A stretch of DNA of 7,959 nucleotides from Alphaproteobacteria bacterium (GTDB lineage: Bacteria > Pseudomonadota > Alphaproteobacteria > VGEJ01): contig VGEJ01000104.1 in the NCBI GenBank assembly GCA_016869335.1, positions 1 to 7,959 of the forward strand. Direction: 5' to 3'. Position numbers and translations under genes: made by a program. Each line of letters begins with the position of its first letter. Within the stretch, counting starts at the first letter, position 1. The notes under the pieces were generated by a model. The model was not told the DNA's origin, did not search any database, and saw only the letters and a program-made list of their open reading frames with translations. Shown piece after piece: positions 7,843 to 7,959 of this stretch.

Positions 7843-7959
7843 GCCGCACGACCGTGACCACATGGACGCGGCGCTGCGCCTGGCCGCGCGGGGGCTTGGC
7901 CGGGTGTGGCCCAACCCGGCCGTGGGTTGCGTGCTGGTGCGGGAGGGGCGCGTGGTCGG
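7820..7959 (+). CDS. ribD: Riboflavin biosynthesis protein RibD, N-terminal fragment
   Basis: Start of the bifunctional deaminase/reductase that carries out the second and third steps of riboflavin synthesis from GTP; the gene runs off the right edge. The visible residues include HMDAALRLAARGLG followed by WPNPAVGCVLV, the PNPxVGCV signature of the RibD deaminase domain. The zinc-binding HAE motif would lie beyond the window. In E. coli RibD a methionine at the same place (YYMARALKLA) is residue 7, so the ATG at 7862 is probably internal. GTG 7820, with GGCGGA (7807-7812) 7 nt upstream, is the better start and overlaps nrdR by 23 nt. The frame is closed by a TGA at 7814, so no earlier start is possible. 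Confidence 0.85.
   Translation, partial: MAATASPEPHDRDHMDAALRLAARGLGRVWPNPAVGCVLVREGRVV

Overview
The window is GC-rich (roughly two thirds G+C by eye, not counted) and densely packed, with every gene on the + strand. The order rpiB-glyA-nrdR-ribD, the form of GlyA, and a LivHMGF cassette with a small WRPW-type membrane protein all suggest an alphaproteobacterium. GlyA segments such as AGGSAYPR and PHAHVVTTTTHKT look Rhodospirillales-like, but that placement is recalled family knowledge and was not tested by a search.

Bases 1-90 are a leader with a sigma70-like promoter (TTGCCC, 16 bp, TATAGT). The promoter sits inside an inverted repeat whose two arms each carry a GANTC site, the CcrM methylation target in alphaproteobacteria. 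A G-rich tract that fits a G-quadruplex pattern lies just before the livH start. Bases 91-4195 form one tightly coupled operon: livH, livM (permeases), livG, livF (ATPases), then a 115-residue three-helix membrane protein. Successive genes are 1-4 nt apart or overlap by 1-4 nt, so they are probably translationally coupled. After 137 bp, which hold an imperfect inverted repeat, comes the periplasmic substrate-binding protein (4333-5442), closed by a strong intrinsic terminator (5466-5504). Together these genes make a complete high-affinity uptake system of the branched-chain amino acid (HAAT) family: the binding protein collects the ligand in the periplasm, LivH-LivM form the channel, and LivG-LivF power it.

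Bases 5586-7959 are a second, unrelated cluster of housekeeping metabolism: rpiB (pentose phosphate isomerase), glyA (serine/glycine and one-carbon metabolism), nrdR (repressor of ribonucleotide reductase genes) and the first 140 bases of ribD (riboflavin synthesis), which runs off the right edge. Gaps are 16-18 bp and ribD probably overlaps nrdR, so this reads as one operon.

I see no mobile element, CRISPR array, RNA gene, defence system or obviously new multi-gene system. The most interesting items are the small membrane protein coupled to livF, the paired GANTC sites around the livH promoter, the G-rich livH leader, and a Pro-to-Ala change in a strongly conserved GlyA motif.
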